Origin: CAILZL01 sp050181835
GTDB lineage: Bacteria; Pseudomonadota; Gammaproteobacteria; Steroidobacterales; Steroidobacteraceae
Reading direction: 5' to 3'
Assembly (NCBI GenBank): GCA_050181835.1
Contig: JBFXCU010000010.1
Coordinates: 1-64,000, forward strand
Length of the DNA: 64,000 bases
The notes under the pieces were generated by a model, which was given only the letters and a program-made list of their open reading frames with translations, was not told the DNA's origin and did not search any database. Position 1 is the first letter of the stretch. Each line of letters begins with the position of its first letter. Both the position numbers and the translations under genes were made by a program. Positions 16,356 to 24,721 of this stretch are shown here, in pieces.

Positions 16356-18188
16356 ATGGCTATCTTGATACCTGCGCTTGGCAGCTGTGTACGCCGGATG
16401 ATGTCTGGTGAGCGGCGCTTCGCGGAGCGGCTTGAGGCTTTATTGGAGTCTGACTACCTGTGCTGGTACGACGTACCTGTAGGCAGCAAGTACCAGCATC
16501 CAGATTTCGTGATCCTCCATCCTGGTCGAGGGGTGTTGATTCTGGAAGTTAAAGACTGGAAACGCGAAACTATTCAACGCATTGATCCTGTGCGAGTTAC
16601 ATTGATGACGGACGTAGGGCTCAAAGAAGAGCTCAACCCATTAGTACAGGCACGCCAAAATGCATTTGCGGTCAAGAATGTACTAGAGAGAGATATGCAG
16701 TTGCAAGCACCAGTGGGTCACGCTCATCAAGGCAAGCTCGTGTGCCCTTATGGGTTCGGCATAGTTTTCTCAAACATCACGAGAAAGCAGTTCAACGATA
16801 CCGATTTGGGCGAAGTGCTGCCTCCGCATTTGGTGATCTGCAAAGATGAGATGTATGAAAGCGTTAGTGCGGAGACGTTCCAGAAAATGCTTTGGGGGAT
16901 GTTTAACGTCCAGTTCCAACACTTGCTTACATTGCCGCAGATAGAACGCATTCGTTGGCACTTGTTCCCGGAAATTCGAATTACTCAAGGCCATTTATTC
17001 GGGCCACAGGATGCAACCGTTGGCATCGAGTCAAGCGGCGATACGCTGATGCGAGTGATGGACATACAGCAGGAACAGCTGGCTCGCAGTATGGGGGAGG
17101 GTCATCGTGTTATTCATGGTGTGGCCGGCTCCGGCAAGACGCTAATTCTCGGGTATCGCTGCGAGCAACTAGCAAAAACCATGGACAAGCCTATTTTGGT
17201 GCTGGTTTACAACGTAGCACTGGCGTCTAAGTTAGAGCAAATGATAGCTGCGCGCGGTTTGTCAGAACGGGTTACCGTACGTAATTTTCACCGCTGGTGC
17301 TTGGATCAGCTCACGCTGTATCACATCATCAAGCCGTCAGGCGATGGTGATGAGTTCTACCAAAAATTGGTGACCGCCGTTATTGACGCGGTTGAGCGTG
17401 GTCAGATTCCTCGTGGTCAATATGGCGCGGTACTTATCGACGAGGGGCACGACTTTGAAGCCGACTGGTTAAAGTTGGTGACGCAGATGATCGATCCATT
17501 AACTAATTCATTACTTTTGCTTTATGACGACGCGCAATCTATCTATGGCAAAAAGCGGGCTGCAAATTTCAGCTTTAAAAGTCTAGGTATTTACGCTCAA
17601 GGTCGTACTACCGTGCTGCGGATTAACTATCGTAATACCAACGAGATACTGCATTGTGCTTACACTTTCGCCAAAGAAGTGCTGATACCTGCCGATGCGG
17701 TAGAAGATGACGTTCCATTGGTGATGCCAGAGGTGGCGGGTCGACATGGCCCAACGCCAAGATTGATTCGGTTTAATTCGCCGACTGCTGAAGTGCAATA
17801 CATCATTGAGCAGCTAAATAATCTTAGTAAAAGCGGGACACCATGGCGTGACATGGCAGTACTACATACTACATGGGTTGTCGCTAACGAGATTTCGCGT
17901 CAGTTGCAAAAGTCCGCAATCCCATTTGAATGGTTGAGGGACAGTCGTTCCAAACGTTACAAATCATTGGAAAATAGCGTCAAGGTGATGACCTTGCAAA
18001 GTAGTAAGGGTTTGGAATTCCCGGTAGTGGCTATCGTCGGCATTGGCTCAATGCCGCTAGTTGAGGAGCAGCTTGAGGCAAAGTTGCTGTATGTTGGTAT
18101 GACACGTGCTACTGAGCGCTTATTTTTGACTGCATCAAAAGACAATGTATTTGTGAAAAAACTGATTGAATTAGAGCAAGCTGCGTGA
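16356..18188 (+). CDS. NERD nuclease-domain / superfamily 1 (UvrD-like) helicase fusion
   Basis: This 610-residue protein starts at ATG 16356; AAGGAA lies about 10 nt upstream, and the longer frame from 16272 has no such site. Residues about 20-130 are a NERD domain: GERRFAERLEALLESDYLCW, and then PDFVILHPGRGVLILEVKDW with Asp and Glu-x-Lys in nuclease positions. The helicase core has Walker A GVAGSGKTLI (about 255-264), Walker B LIDEGHDF and the C-terminal SF1 motifs VMTLQSSKGLEFPVVAIVG and KLLYVGMTRATERL. It probably processes DNA ends or structures. NERD-helicases occur on mobile and defence-linked DNA, but no defence partner is adjacent here. Confidence 0.88.
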   Translation: MAILIPALGSCVRRMMSGERRFAERLEALLESDYLCWYDVPVGSKYQHPDFVILHPGRGVLILEVKDWKRETIQRIDPVRVTLMTDVGLKEELNPLVQARQNAFAVKNVLERDMQLQAPVGHAHQGKLVCPYGFGIVFSNITRKQFNDTDLGEVLPPHLVICKDEMYESVSAETFQKMLWGMFNVQFQHLLTLPQIERIRWHLFPEIRITQGHLFGPQDATVGIESSGDTLMRVMDIQQEQLARSMGEGHRVIHGVAGSGKTLILGYRCEQLAKTMDKPILVLVYNVALASKLEQMIAARGLSERVTVRNFHRWCLDQLTLYHIIKPSGDGDEFYQKLVTAVIDAVERGQIPRGQYGAVLIDEGHDFEADWLKLVTQMIDPLTNSLLLLYDDAQSIYGKKRAANFSFKSLGIYAQGRTTVLRINYRNTNEILHCAYTFAKEVLIPADAVEDDVPLVMPEVAGRHGPTPRLIRFNSPTAEVQYIIEQLNNLSKSGTPWRDMAVLHTTWVVANEISRQLQKSAIPFEWLRDSRSKRYKSLENSVKVMTLQSSKGLEFPVVAIVGIGSMPLVEEQLEAKLLYVGMTRATERLFLTASKDNVFVKKLIELEQAA

Positions 18189-18215
18189 AGTTGGTTATGC
18201 GCAATACATGCGCGC

Positions 18216-19085
18216 TTACTTTAATAACTTGCCTACCACGTGATGTTTGGCGAGCACTTGCGGATAAGTTTTACGAAAATATGTCACCAGTTGTTCCACC
18301 AGATAAACTGAACGATGCTGGCCGCCGGTACAGCCGATGGCAATCGTCAGGTAGCTGCGATTGGTACGTATGAACTCGGGAATCCAGTGTTCCAGAAATT
18401 GGCTTAGATCTTTGATCATGCGCTGCACTGGCGCATGGTTGCTTAAATAGTTTGTCACTGGCGCATCCAGTCCCGTGAACTCGGCCAGGCCTGGCTCCCA
18501 GAACGGATTGGGCAGGCTGCGAGCATCAAAGACGAAGTCGGCGTCGTTGGGAATACCGTACTTGAAGGCAAACGATTCAAACAGGATGGACATATGGCCG
18601 TCGCCGCGTTCGCCGACCCGTTGGCGAATCAGCTCGCGCAGCTCGTGTACGCTGGTGCGAGTAGTGTCGATTACCAGGTCCGCCGTATCCGCCATCGGTT
18701 CCAGTAACTGTTGCTCTTGCGCAATCGCTTCAGCTAGTCCCAAGCCGCCACGACTTAATGGATGGCGACGGCGGGTTTCGCTGTAACGTTTGAGTAGGGC
18801 TTCGTTATCAGAGCGTAAATAAATAATTTCACAGTCCACACCACTGCGATTGAGTTCCGCTATCTGTTGCGGTACGCGCTGGATGTCGGCAGCGCTGTTG
18901 CGCGCATCAATACCAATGGCTGTCAAACTATACTGCGCATCGTTGGAGCGTACTGTGTGTGAAATGAACTCGGGCAACAGACCGGGCGGAATGTTGTCAA
19001 CGCAGTAATAGTCCAAATCTTCCAGCATGCGTAAGGCGACGCTTTTGCCGGAACCGGACAGACCGCTGATAACAATTAGGCGCAT
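18216..19085 (-). CDS. rapZ: RNase adapter protein RapZ (YvcJ family)
   Basis: This 289-residue protein has Walker A GLSGSGKS at residues 8-15 and the conserved start MRLIVISGLSGSGKSVALRM. The C-terminal region has the family marks PFWEPGLAEFTGLD and IGCTGGQHRSVYLVEQL. In enteric bacteria RapZ binds the small RNA GlmZ and directs RNase E to it, tuning glmS and cell-wall precursor supply. It is last in the kdsD-to-hpf block but is separated from hpf by a terminator, so it probably has its own promoter. The ptsN gene expected just upstream is absent. Confidence 0.96.
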   Translation of the reverse strand: MRLIVISGLSGSGKSVALRMLEDLDYYCVDNIPPGLLPEFISHTVRSNDAQYSLTAIGIDARNSAADIQRVPQQIAELNRSGVDCEIIYLRSDNEALLKRYSETRRRHPLSRGGLGLAEAIAQEQQLLEPMADTADLVIDTTRTSVHELRELIRQRVGERGDGHMSILFESFAFKYGIPNDADFVFDARSLPNPFWEPGLAEFTGLDAPVTNYLSNHAPVQRMIKDLSQFLEHWIPEFIRTNRSYLTIAIGCTGGQHRSVYLVEQLVTYFRKTYPQVLAKHHVVGKLLK

Positions 19086-19186
19086 AGCTTAGGGTTTGGT
19101 TGAGGTGAGAACAGTATCGGTGAGTTGTGGTGGCTTGAAAAGTGCCAGTTGGTCTTGCCACTTGAGTCTAAAATACCAGAAATGAA

Positions 19187-19216
19187 AAAGCCCCGGATGA
19201 TACGGGGCTTTGGCTT
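19187..19216 (-). terminator. Rho-independent terminator after hpf
   Basis: On the minus strand AAAGCCCCG and CGGGGCTTT form a 9-bp stem (19187-19195 with 19203-19211) with a 7-nt loop, followed by a run of five T. It stands 20 bp after the hpf stop and before rapZ. It should end most transcripts of the lpt-rpoN-hpf operon. Confidence 0.85.
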
Positions 19217-19235
19217 GGTTATATATTTGGTGCAA

Positions 19236-19556
19236 TCAGACAAGTTTGGCTCTGATGCCTTCCTGAACATGATGATTAGTGAGTTTTTCCTTGTGCTTTT
19301 TAACACCGCGATCCAGCTTGTCTGCAAGCGCATCGATGGCAGCGTACATGTTCTGGTCAGTGGCGTCGGCATGAATGGTGCTGCCGCTGAGGTTGACCGT
19401 TGCTTCGGCCTTTTGCTGTAACTTTTCTACAGTCAGAATACAGTGGACATCAAGTACATGATCGGAATGCCTGACGATTCGATCCAGTTTCTTTTCTACA
19501 TAAGCCTTAAGGGCGGGCGTAACCTCGACATGATGTCCGGATACATTGAGTTGCAT
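19236..19556 (-). CDS. hpf: Ribosome hibernation promoting factor
   Basis: This is a 106-residue short-form HPF/RaiA protein: MQLNVSGHHVEVTPALKAYV, then EKKLDRIVRH, AEATVNLSGSTIHADATDQN and MYAAIDALADKLDRGVKKHK. The start at 19556 follows AGAGGA; the 35 extra codons upstream have no family match. It binds the 30S subunit and promotes inactive 100S dimers in stationary phase. It lies 118 bp after rpoN, the usual order, and a terminator follows it. Confidence 0.95.
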   Translation of the reverse strand: MQLNVSGHHVEVTPALKAYVEKKLDRIVRHSDHVLDVHCILTVEKLQQKAEATVNLSGSTIHADATDQNMYAAIDALADKLDRGVKKHKEKLTNHHVQEGIRAKLV

Positions 19557-19673
19557 ATTAGTTTCCTCTTGGGTGTCAGGCTCAACTTGGGCGCAGATGT
19601 AACGTGACGCAAGGGCGGCTGGCAACACATACGCATAAATACTAATAAACGGCAAGTTCAATTATTTTTGGTG

Positions 19674-21191
19674 CTATCTCACTACGACGCGTTTGCGTTC
19701 ACTGGATGGGGGAATGTTCAAGGCTTCACGGTACTTGGCTACGGTGCGTCGCGCAACCTGTATGCCTGCATCAGATAAAATTTCGGCAATACGGCTGTCT
19801 GACAGGGGTTTGTTGTTGTCTTCGGCGCTGACCAGCTTGCGTATCTTGGCGCGGATGGCGGTTGACGATAACTCAGCGCCGTCGCTGCCAGACACATGAC
19901 TGGAAAAGAAAAAACGGAACTCGATGACGCCACGCGGCGTATGCATGTACTTATTGGTGGTGACGCGCGAGATGGTGGATTCGTGCATCTCAACCGTATC
20001 CGCCACATCCTTCAGAATCATCGGCTGCATAAATTCATCGCCGTGCTCCAGAAAGGCGGATTGACGTTGCACGATGCAGCGCGCCACCTTTAACAAGGTT
20101 TCGTTGCGAATTTCCAAACTGCGGATTAACCAGCGCGCTTCCTGCAATTGCGTGCGCATCACGGTGAAATCGGTAGAGCGTCCCAGCATGTCGGCATAGC
20201 TTTGATTAACCCGAATACGTGGAACGCTGGCGGGGTTAATCTCTACCGCCCAGCCATGTTCGGTGCGACGGATGAATACATCCGGCACCACATAATCGGG
20301 TGCGCTGCTGTGCAGGCTGGCGCCGGGGCGCGGTTGGCAGGCACGCACCAAGGCCAATGCCTGATCGAGATCTTCTTCAGTGGTGCGTAGCTGGCGGCGC
20401 AGCACCGTATGCTGATGGCTGGCCATCTCGTCCAGATAGTTGGCGGCGATAGTCAGTGCCGTCGCCAAGCCGGGTGTATCGGTTGCCAACTGCTTGAGTT
20501 GTATAGTCAGACATTCACTGACTGATCGTGCTGCGACACCGGCTGGATCAAAGCGTTGCACCACGCGCAGCATTTGCTCGACTTCGTCGGGCGTCACGCG
20601 CAGCTCGGGCATCAGGTTAAGGGCAATTTCCTCGACCGCTTCGATCAGGTAGCCATCGTCGTTAATGGCATCCAGAATCGCTTCACCAATGCGTTGCTCA
20701 CGTTCGCTGAGTTTGGATAAACCGAGTTGCCATTGCAGATGTTCCGGCAGGGTTTCGCCGCTGCTATGGCTGAAATCGTGGCCGCGTTCGTCATCTTCGT
20801 CATTGTTCCAAGGCGAATCACCACTGCTGACGGTATGGGATTCAGTCCAATCCGCACTATCAACAATATCTACTCGCTCTTCGCGGCTGCGGTCTTGGTC
20901 TTGTTGCGCATGCTCCTGTGCCTGCTCTTCATACGGAGTGGTCGCCGTTTCAACGGCATCGGTACGCTGGCTGAATTCGCTGTCGTAATGCGATTCGGCT
21001 TCGGTGGCACCCAATGATTCCAGTACCGTGTCCTCTTCTTCAGTCTCTAACATCACATTGGATTCAAGGGCTTCACGAATTTGTGCTTGTAACTCCAGCA
21101 CCGGCAGTTGCAGCAGGCGGATGGCCTGCTGCAACTGTGGGGTCATGGTCAGTTGCTGACCGAGGCGTAATTGCAGTGAGGGTTTAAGCAT
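19674..21191 (-). CDS. rpoN: RNA polymerase sigma-54 factor
   Basis: This 505-residue sigma factor starts at MLKPSLQLRLGQQLTMTPQL (21191), the standard Gln/Leu-rich region I. An acidic, variable region II covers about residues 60-140. The core-binding and HTH domains follow (EHLQWQLGLSKLSEREQRIG; DVADTVEMHESTISRVTTNK). It ends with the RpoN box ARRTVAKYRE. Sigma-54 directs promoters that need enhancer-binding ATPases, including nitrogen and pilus genes. The start is 4 bp after the lptB stop, so translation is probably coupled. Confidence 0.97.
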   Translation of the reverse strand: MLKPSLQLRLGQQLTMTPQLQQAIRLLQLPVLELQAQIREALESNVMLETEEEDTVLESLGATEAESHYDSEFSQRTDAVETATTPYEEQAQEHAQQDQDRSREERVDIVDSADWTESHTVSSGDSPWNNDEDDERGHDFSHSSGETLPEHLQWQLGLSKLSEREQRIGEAILDAINDDGYLIEAVEEIALNLMPELRVTPDEVEQMLRVVQRFDPAGVAARSVSECLTIQLKQLATDTPGLATALTIAANYLDEMASHQHTVLRRQLRTTEEDLDQALALVRACQPRPGASLHSSAPDYVVPDVFIRRTEHGWAVEINPASVPRIRVNQSYADMLGRSTDFTVMRTQLQEARWLIRSLEIRNETLLKVARCIVQRQSAFLEHGDEFMQPMILKDVADTVEMHESTISRVTTNKYMHTPRGVIEFRFFFSSHVSGSDGAELSSTAIRAKIRKLVSAEDNNKPLSDSRIAEILSDAGIQVARRTVAKYREALNIPPSSERKRVVVR

Positions 21192-21195
21192 GGAA

Positions 21196-21921
21196 TCAGA
21201 GTCGGAAGTCTTGACCCAAGTACACCTCACGTACCTGCTGATTAGCAAGGATTTCTTCGGCGCTCCCGCTGGCAATGAGTGCTCCAGCACTCATGATGTA
21301 GGCGCGCTGGCAAATCCCGAGCATTTCGCGCACATTGTGGTCAGTAATCAGTACCCCGATATTACGGGTGACTAAGTGCTTGATGATGCGCTGGATATCG
21401 ATCACCGAGATCGGATCAACGCCCGCAAAGGGTTCATCCAGCAGAATAAAACGGGGCTCGGCTGCCAGCGCGCGAGCGATTTCGACGCGTCTGCGCTCGC
21501 CGCCGGACAGGCTTTGTCCGAGGCTGTCGCGGATGTGAACGATATGCAGATCTTCCAACAATTGTTGTAATTTCTGTTCGCGTTGCATGGCGGTGAGTTC
21601 GTCGCGTAGCTCCAGCACACCGAGAATATTGTCCGTCACGCTCAGTTTGCGAAATACTGACGCTTCCTGTGGTAAATAGCCTAGTCCCAGCTTGGCACGA
21701 GTATGGATGGGTAGCCGCGAGATATCCTGATCATCAATAAAAATACGACCGGCATCGCAGCTGACTAGGCCGACCAGCATGTAGAAAGCAGTGGTTTTGC
21801 CAGCGCCATTGGGTCCGAGAATCCCCACTACTTCGCCACTGCTGATGCGTAGCGATAGATCGTCGACCACCGGGCGGGATTTGTATTTTTTGGCCAAATG
21901 TTCGGCGCGCAACTCACTCAT
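21196..21921 (-). CDS. lptB: LPS export ABC transporter ATP-binding protein LptB
   Basis: This 241-residue ATPase has Walker A GPNGAGKTT (residues 36-44), LGYLPQEASVFRKLSV with the Q-loop, signature LSGGERRRVEIARAL, Walker B FILLDEPFAGVDP and the switch ITDHNVRE. The PQEASVFRKL segment is specific to LptB. It drives LPS extraction from the inner membrane with LptF/LptG (not in this window) and LptC. Its ATG overlaps the lptA stop by 4 nt. Confidence 0.97.
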   Translation of the reverse strand: MSELRAEHLAKKYKSRPVVDDLSLRISSGEVVGILGPNGAGKTTAFYMLVGLVSCDAGRIFIDDQDISRLPIHTRAKLGLGYLPQEASVFRKLSVTDNILGVLELRDELTAMQREQKLQQLLEDLHIVHIRDSLGQSLSGGERRRVEIARALAAEPRFILLDEPFAGVDPISVIDIQRIIKHLVTRNIGVLITDHNVREMLGICQRAYIMSAGALIASGSAEEILANQQVREVYLGQDFRL

Positions 21922-22577
21922 GGTTGGTCAGTACTTTCATTGCTGCTGGAGGCGCTACTGTTAGTAGCGTTTTTGTTGGGCGTAATGGTGATACGTATTC
22001 GCTCACCCTGTTGCTCGTTCGGGTTGGCCAGCACGCGCTGGCTGTTGATGTCATACACTACTGTTCGACCGCGGAATTCGTTCTGTGCGTACTTGATCCA
22101 AGCATTGTTGCTCAGGCGCACGGTATTTTTTTGCAATTGATACTCAATTTGTTCTGCCTGTCCTTGTGCCACCAGTTGCTGACTGGCGTCACGCTGTTCA
22201 AAAGTGGCAGGTTCGCCGCTCATCTGTAATGCGGAAATGCTGTTCTGCACAAAGCTGACCATCGCACGATCTGCTGTAGAGCTGCCATTAGGGGTGGTGA
22301 TGTGTACGTTACCGACAAAAGTCCATTGACTGTCATCAAAGTTCAGCCCCTTGGCCTGCGCCTCATCCGCCTGAATTTCATAGCCGGCCTGCCAGATGCG
22401 CACTTTGGGCAGCTTGATCTGTTTGGTGACCGCGTCGACCTCGGTGCCTGCCGACTCCATATGAATATCTTCACCCGCGCTACCGAGCGTGGCGGCAGAT
22501 ATGTGCTGACCGATTGGTAAGGCTAACAAGGTCAGCAGCACGGCGCAAAGCGGGCGTGGTGACGCTGCGTCAGTCAT
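21918..22577 (-). CDS. lptA: LPS transport periplasmic protein LptA
   Basis: This is a 219-residue OstA-family protein. The chosen start, ATG 22577, overlaps the lptC stop by 8 nt and gives a signal peptide (MTDAASPRPLCAVLLTLLAL, cut near ISAA). An alternative ATG is at 22604. The mature part has IHMESAGTEVDAVTKQIKLP, WTFVGNVHITTPNGSSTADR and EFRGRTVVYDINSQRV, the repeating beta-jellyroll of the LPS bridge. It links LptC to LptD across the periplasm. The C-terminus is Ser/Asn-rich. Confidence 0.93.
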   Translation of the reverse strand: MTDAASPRPLCAVLLTLLALPIGQHISAATLGSAGEDIHMESAGTEVDAVTKQIKLPKVRIWQAGYEIQADEAQAKGLNFDDSQWTFVGNVHITTPNGSSTADRAMVSFVQNSISALQMSGEPATFEQRDASQQLVAQGQAEQIEYQLQKNTVRLSNNAWIKYAQNEFRGRTVVYDINSQRVLANPNEQQGERIRITITPNKNATNSSASSSNESTDQP

Positions 22578-23136
22578 TGGTCGGCTTGTGCTTGAATGTT
22601 CCATGAACTTGCGAGTGTAACTGGAGCGTCTGGCGCTTCAAATTGTATTTAAGACCGACTGCGGTTAATTGTTGCTGATCCATTACGAATTCAACTTGGC
22701 CCGGCGTGGTAGCAAGATTGTTTTCGGTGTCGATGTTAAGTGTGTCAGTACGGATTTCTGTGCCTTGTTGGCTATCGTCCTGTGGGCGAATATAGACATT
22801 GCCGGAGAAGTCGATGGCTTTTGAATTGGCAGGCAGGCGTCCCTGATCGGCACTGAGTAGCCAGGGATTATTGTCTTCACTACGGTAGTTCAACACGACT
22901 TGTTGCATGCTGATGCTGTCATCGTGGAGATTCTGGACAATTTCCGCGGCTTGCAGCTTCATGCGCGGCGTTCCATCTGCAGCGGTTTCAATAATGGTTG
23001 CCTGTTTCAGATAGTACCCGGGCTGTTCCGGAGCGCGCACGTCAGTCAGTTCATCACCCGCCTGACGCGATACCAAGATATACCCTGCCAGTGCAGCGGC
23101 GATGGCGGTGGTGATTAGTGTCGAACGTCGACGCAT
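22570..23136 (-). CDS. lptC: LPS export system protein LptC
   Basis: This is a 188-residue bitopic protein: one N-terminal membrane helix (LITTAIAAALAGYILVS) and a periplasmic OstA-like domain (PGYYLKQATIIETAADGTPR, LLSADQGRLPANSKAIDFSG, TPGQVEFVMDQQQLTAVGLK). It takes LPS from LptBFG and passes it to LptA. It starts 2 bp after the kdsC stop, within the conserved kdsD-kdsC-lptC-lptA-lptB order. Confidence 0.95.
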   Translation of the reverse strand: MRRRSTLITTAIAAALAGYILVSRQAGDELTDVRAPEQPGYYLKQATIIETAADGTPRMKLQAAEIVQNLHDDSISMQQVVLNYRSEDNNPWLLSADQGRLPANSKAIDFSGNVYIRPQDDSQQGTEIRTDTLNIDTENNLATTPGQVEFVMDQQQLTAVGLKYNLKRQTLQLHSQVHGTFKHKPTND

Positions 23137-23138
23137 TG

Positions 23139-23660
23139 TTAGTTGCTGCGCTGTGCAGCAGCTTGCGCGTGTAGGATCAGGTCGCAGACTTCTCGCACTG
23201 CACCTTGGCCGCCAGCGATCTGCGTTACGTAGTGCGCGGCGGCACGCACCGCTGGATGTGCGTCGGCGACGGCAATGGCCAGTTGTGCCATGTTGAGCAT
23301 GACGATATCCGGTGTGTCATCACCAACGCAGGCGACGCAATCGGCATTGATTTGCAATGTGTCCAGCAATTCCTGCAAGGCAGCCTGTTTGTCATGAATG
23401 CCTTGCTTGATGTGCAATACCCCCAGTTCGCTCATGCGCTTGTTAACCGCGGGTGAGTTACGCCCAGAAATAATGGCAACCTGGATGCCTGCCTTGCGTA
23501 GCTGCACGATGCCCGCGCCATCACGTACATGAAATGCTTTCAGTGCTTCACCATCGGCGTTGAAATACAGGCGGCCATCTGTGAGTACGCCATCTACATC
23601 CAGCACCAATAGCTGAATAGTCGCGGCGCGCGCGGTGATAGTAATTGGGTCGTTGCTCAC
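23139..23660 (-). CDS. kdsC: 3-deoxy-D-manno-octulosonate 8-phosphate phosphatase
   Basis: This 173-residue HAD phosphatase has the DVDGVLTDG motif at residues 21-29 (nucleophile Asp21, acid Asp23), VAIISGRNSPAVNKR, and the metal-binding VACVGDDTPDIVML. There is no cap domain, as in KdsC tetramers. It hydrolyses Kdo-8-phosphate to Kdo in inner-core LPS synthesis. It starts with GTG, overlapping the kdsD stop by 4 nt. Confidence 0.96.
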   Translation of the reverse strand: MSNDPITITARAATIQLLVLDVDGVLTDGRLYFNADGEALKAFHVRDGAGIVQLRKAGIQVAIISGRNSPAVNKRMSELGVLHIKQGIHDKQAALQELLDTLQINADCVACVGDDTPDIVMLNMAQLAIAVADAHPAVRAAAHYVTQIAGGQGAVREVCDLILHAQAAAQRSN

Positions 23661-24640
23661 ATCACCCCCGCGCGCAGTAGGTCATGCACATTCAGTGCGC
23701 CCACCACGACGCCGTGTTCATCAACCACTGGTAGCGCAGTGATCTTGTGCGTTTCCATTAGATGGACCGCCGCTGCTGCCAGCATGCGCGGCGTGGCGCA
23801 TTTTGGCTTGGCGGTCATCACCTCGCCGATCAAAGCAGCGTGTAGGTCGACGCGCTTATCCAACGCGCGGCGTAAATCACCGTCAGTGAACACGCCCAGC
23901 AAGTAATTGTGTTCGTCGACGACAGTGGTCATGCCGAGGCCTTTACGGCTCATTTCCAACAGGCCTTCACGCAGCAAGGTGTCGGGTGTCACCAGTGGTA
24001 ACTTGGTGCCGGTGTGCATTACGTCTTCTACATACAGCAGCAGTCTGCGGCCCAGTGCGCCCCCTGGGTGCGAGCGGGCAAAATCTTCTTCGCTAAAGCC
24101 GCGCGCTTCCAGTACCGCTACGGCTAGTGCATCACCCAGTGCCAAGGTTGCGGTGGTACTGGCGGTGGGAGCGAGGTTAAGGGGGCAGGCCTCGTTGGCG
24201 ACACTGACATCCAGTGTGGCATTGGCGGCGCGACCCAACGTGGAGTCAACGCGGCCAGTTAACGCGATCAGAGGAATGCCCAGCCGTTTGATTACTGGCA
24301 GGATGGTAACTAGCTCATCTGTTTCACCCGAATTGGATATAGCCAAGACCACGTCCTGCGCGGTAATCATACCGATATCGCCGTGGCTGGCTTCGGCGGG
24401 ATGGACAAAAAAAGAGGGTGTGCCAGTGCTGGCGAAAGTGGCCGCAATCTTGTTGCCCACGTGGCCCGATTTGCCCATGCCTGATACTACCAGCCTGCCT
24501 TTGCATTCCAGAACCAGCCGACAGGCATCGGTAAAGCTCGTTCCCAAGCGGGCGATCAACGCATTGATGGCCTCGGCTTCCGTGCTAAGCACGGCGCGGC
24601 CGCGCAGCAATACCTGCTGTGGGTCAAAGGATGTTTTCAT
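23657..24640 (-). CDS. kdsD: D-arabinose 5-phosphate isomerase
   Basis: This is a 327-residue protein with an N-terminal SIS domain (VVSGMGKSGHVGNKIAATFA, HPAEASHGDIGMI, ISNSGETDEL, LNLAPTASTTATLALGDALA) and two C-terminal CBS domains (from about residue 205). It converts ribulose 5-phosphate to arabinose 5-phosphate, the first step to Kdo. It is first in the kdsD-kdsC-lptC-lptA-lptB-rpoN-hpf operon and divergent from the CDF exporter gene, with 81 bp shared as promoter space. Confidence 0.96.
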   Translation of the reverse strand: MKTSFDPQQVLLRGRAVLSTEAEAINALIARLGTSFTDACRLVLECKGRLVVSGMGKSGHVGNKIAATFASTGTPSFFVHPAEASHGDIGMITAQDVVLAISNSGETDELVTILPVIKRLGIPLIALTGRVDSTLGRAANATLDVSVANEACPLNLAPTASTTATLALGDALAVAVLEARGFSEEDFARSHPGGALGRRLLLYVEDVMHTGTKLPLVTPDTLLREGLLEMSRKGLGMTTVVDEHNYLLGVFTDGDLRRALDKRVDLHAALIGEVMTAKPKCATPRMLAAAAVHLMETHKITALPVVDEHGVVVGALNVHDLLRAGVM

Positions 24641-24721
24641 CGGTGCATCATAACGCGTTCTACAGGCGCATCAGCACACTCGTGTAGCATGTAGCGTAGT
24701 TGTTGAGCCGACGAGAGTCCG

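Noticed and set aside
23907..24653. 248-codon plus-strand open frame
   Set aside because: It is the antisense of kdsD, which has clear SIS and CBS domains.
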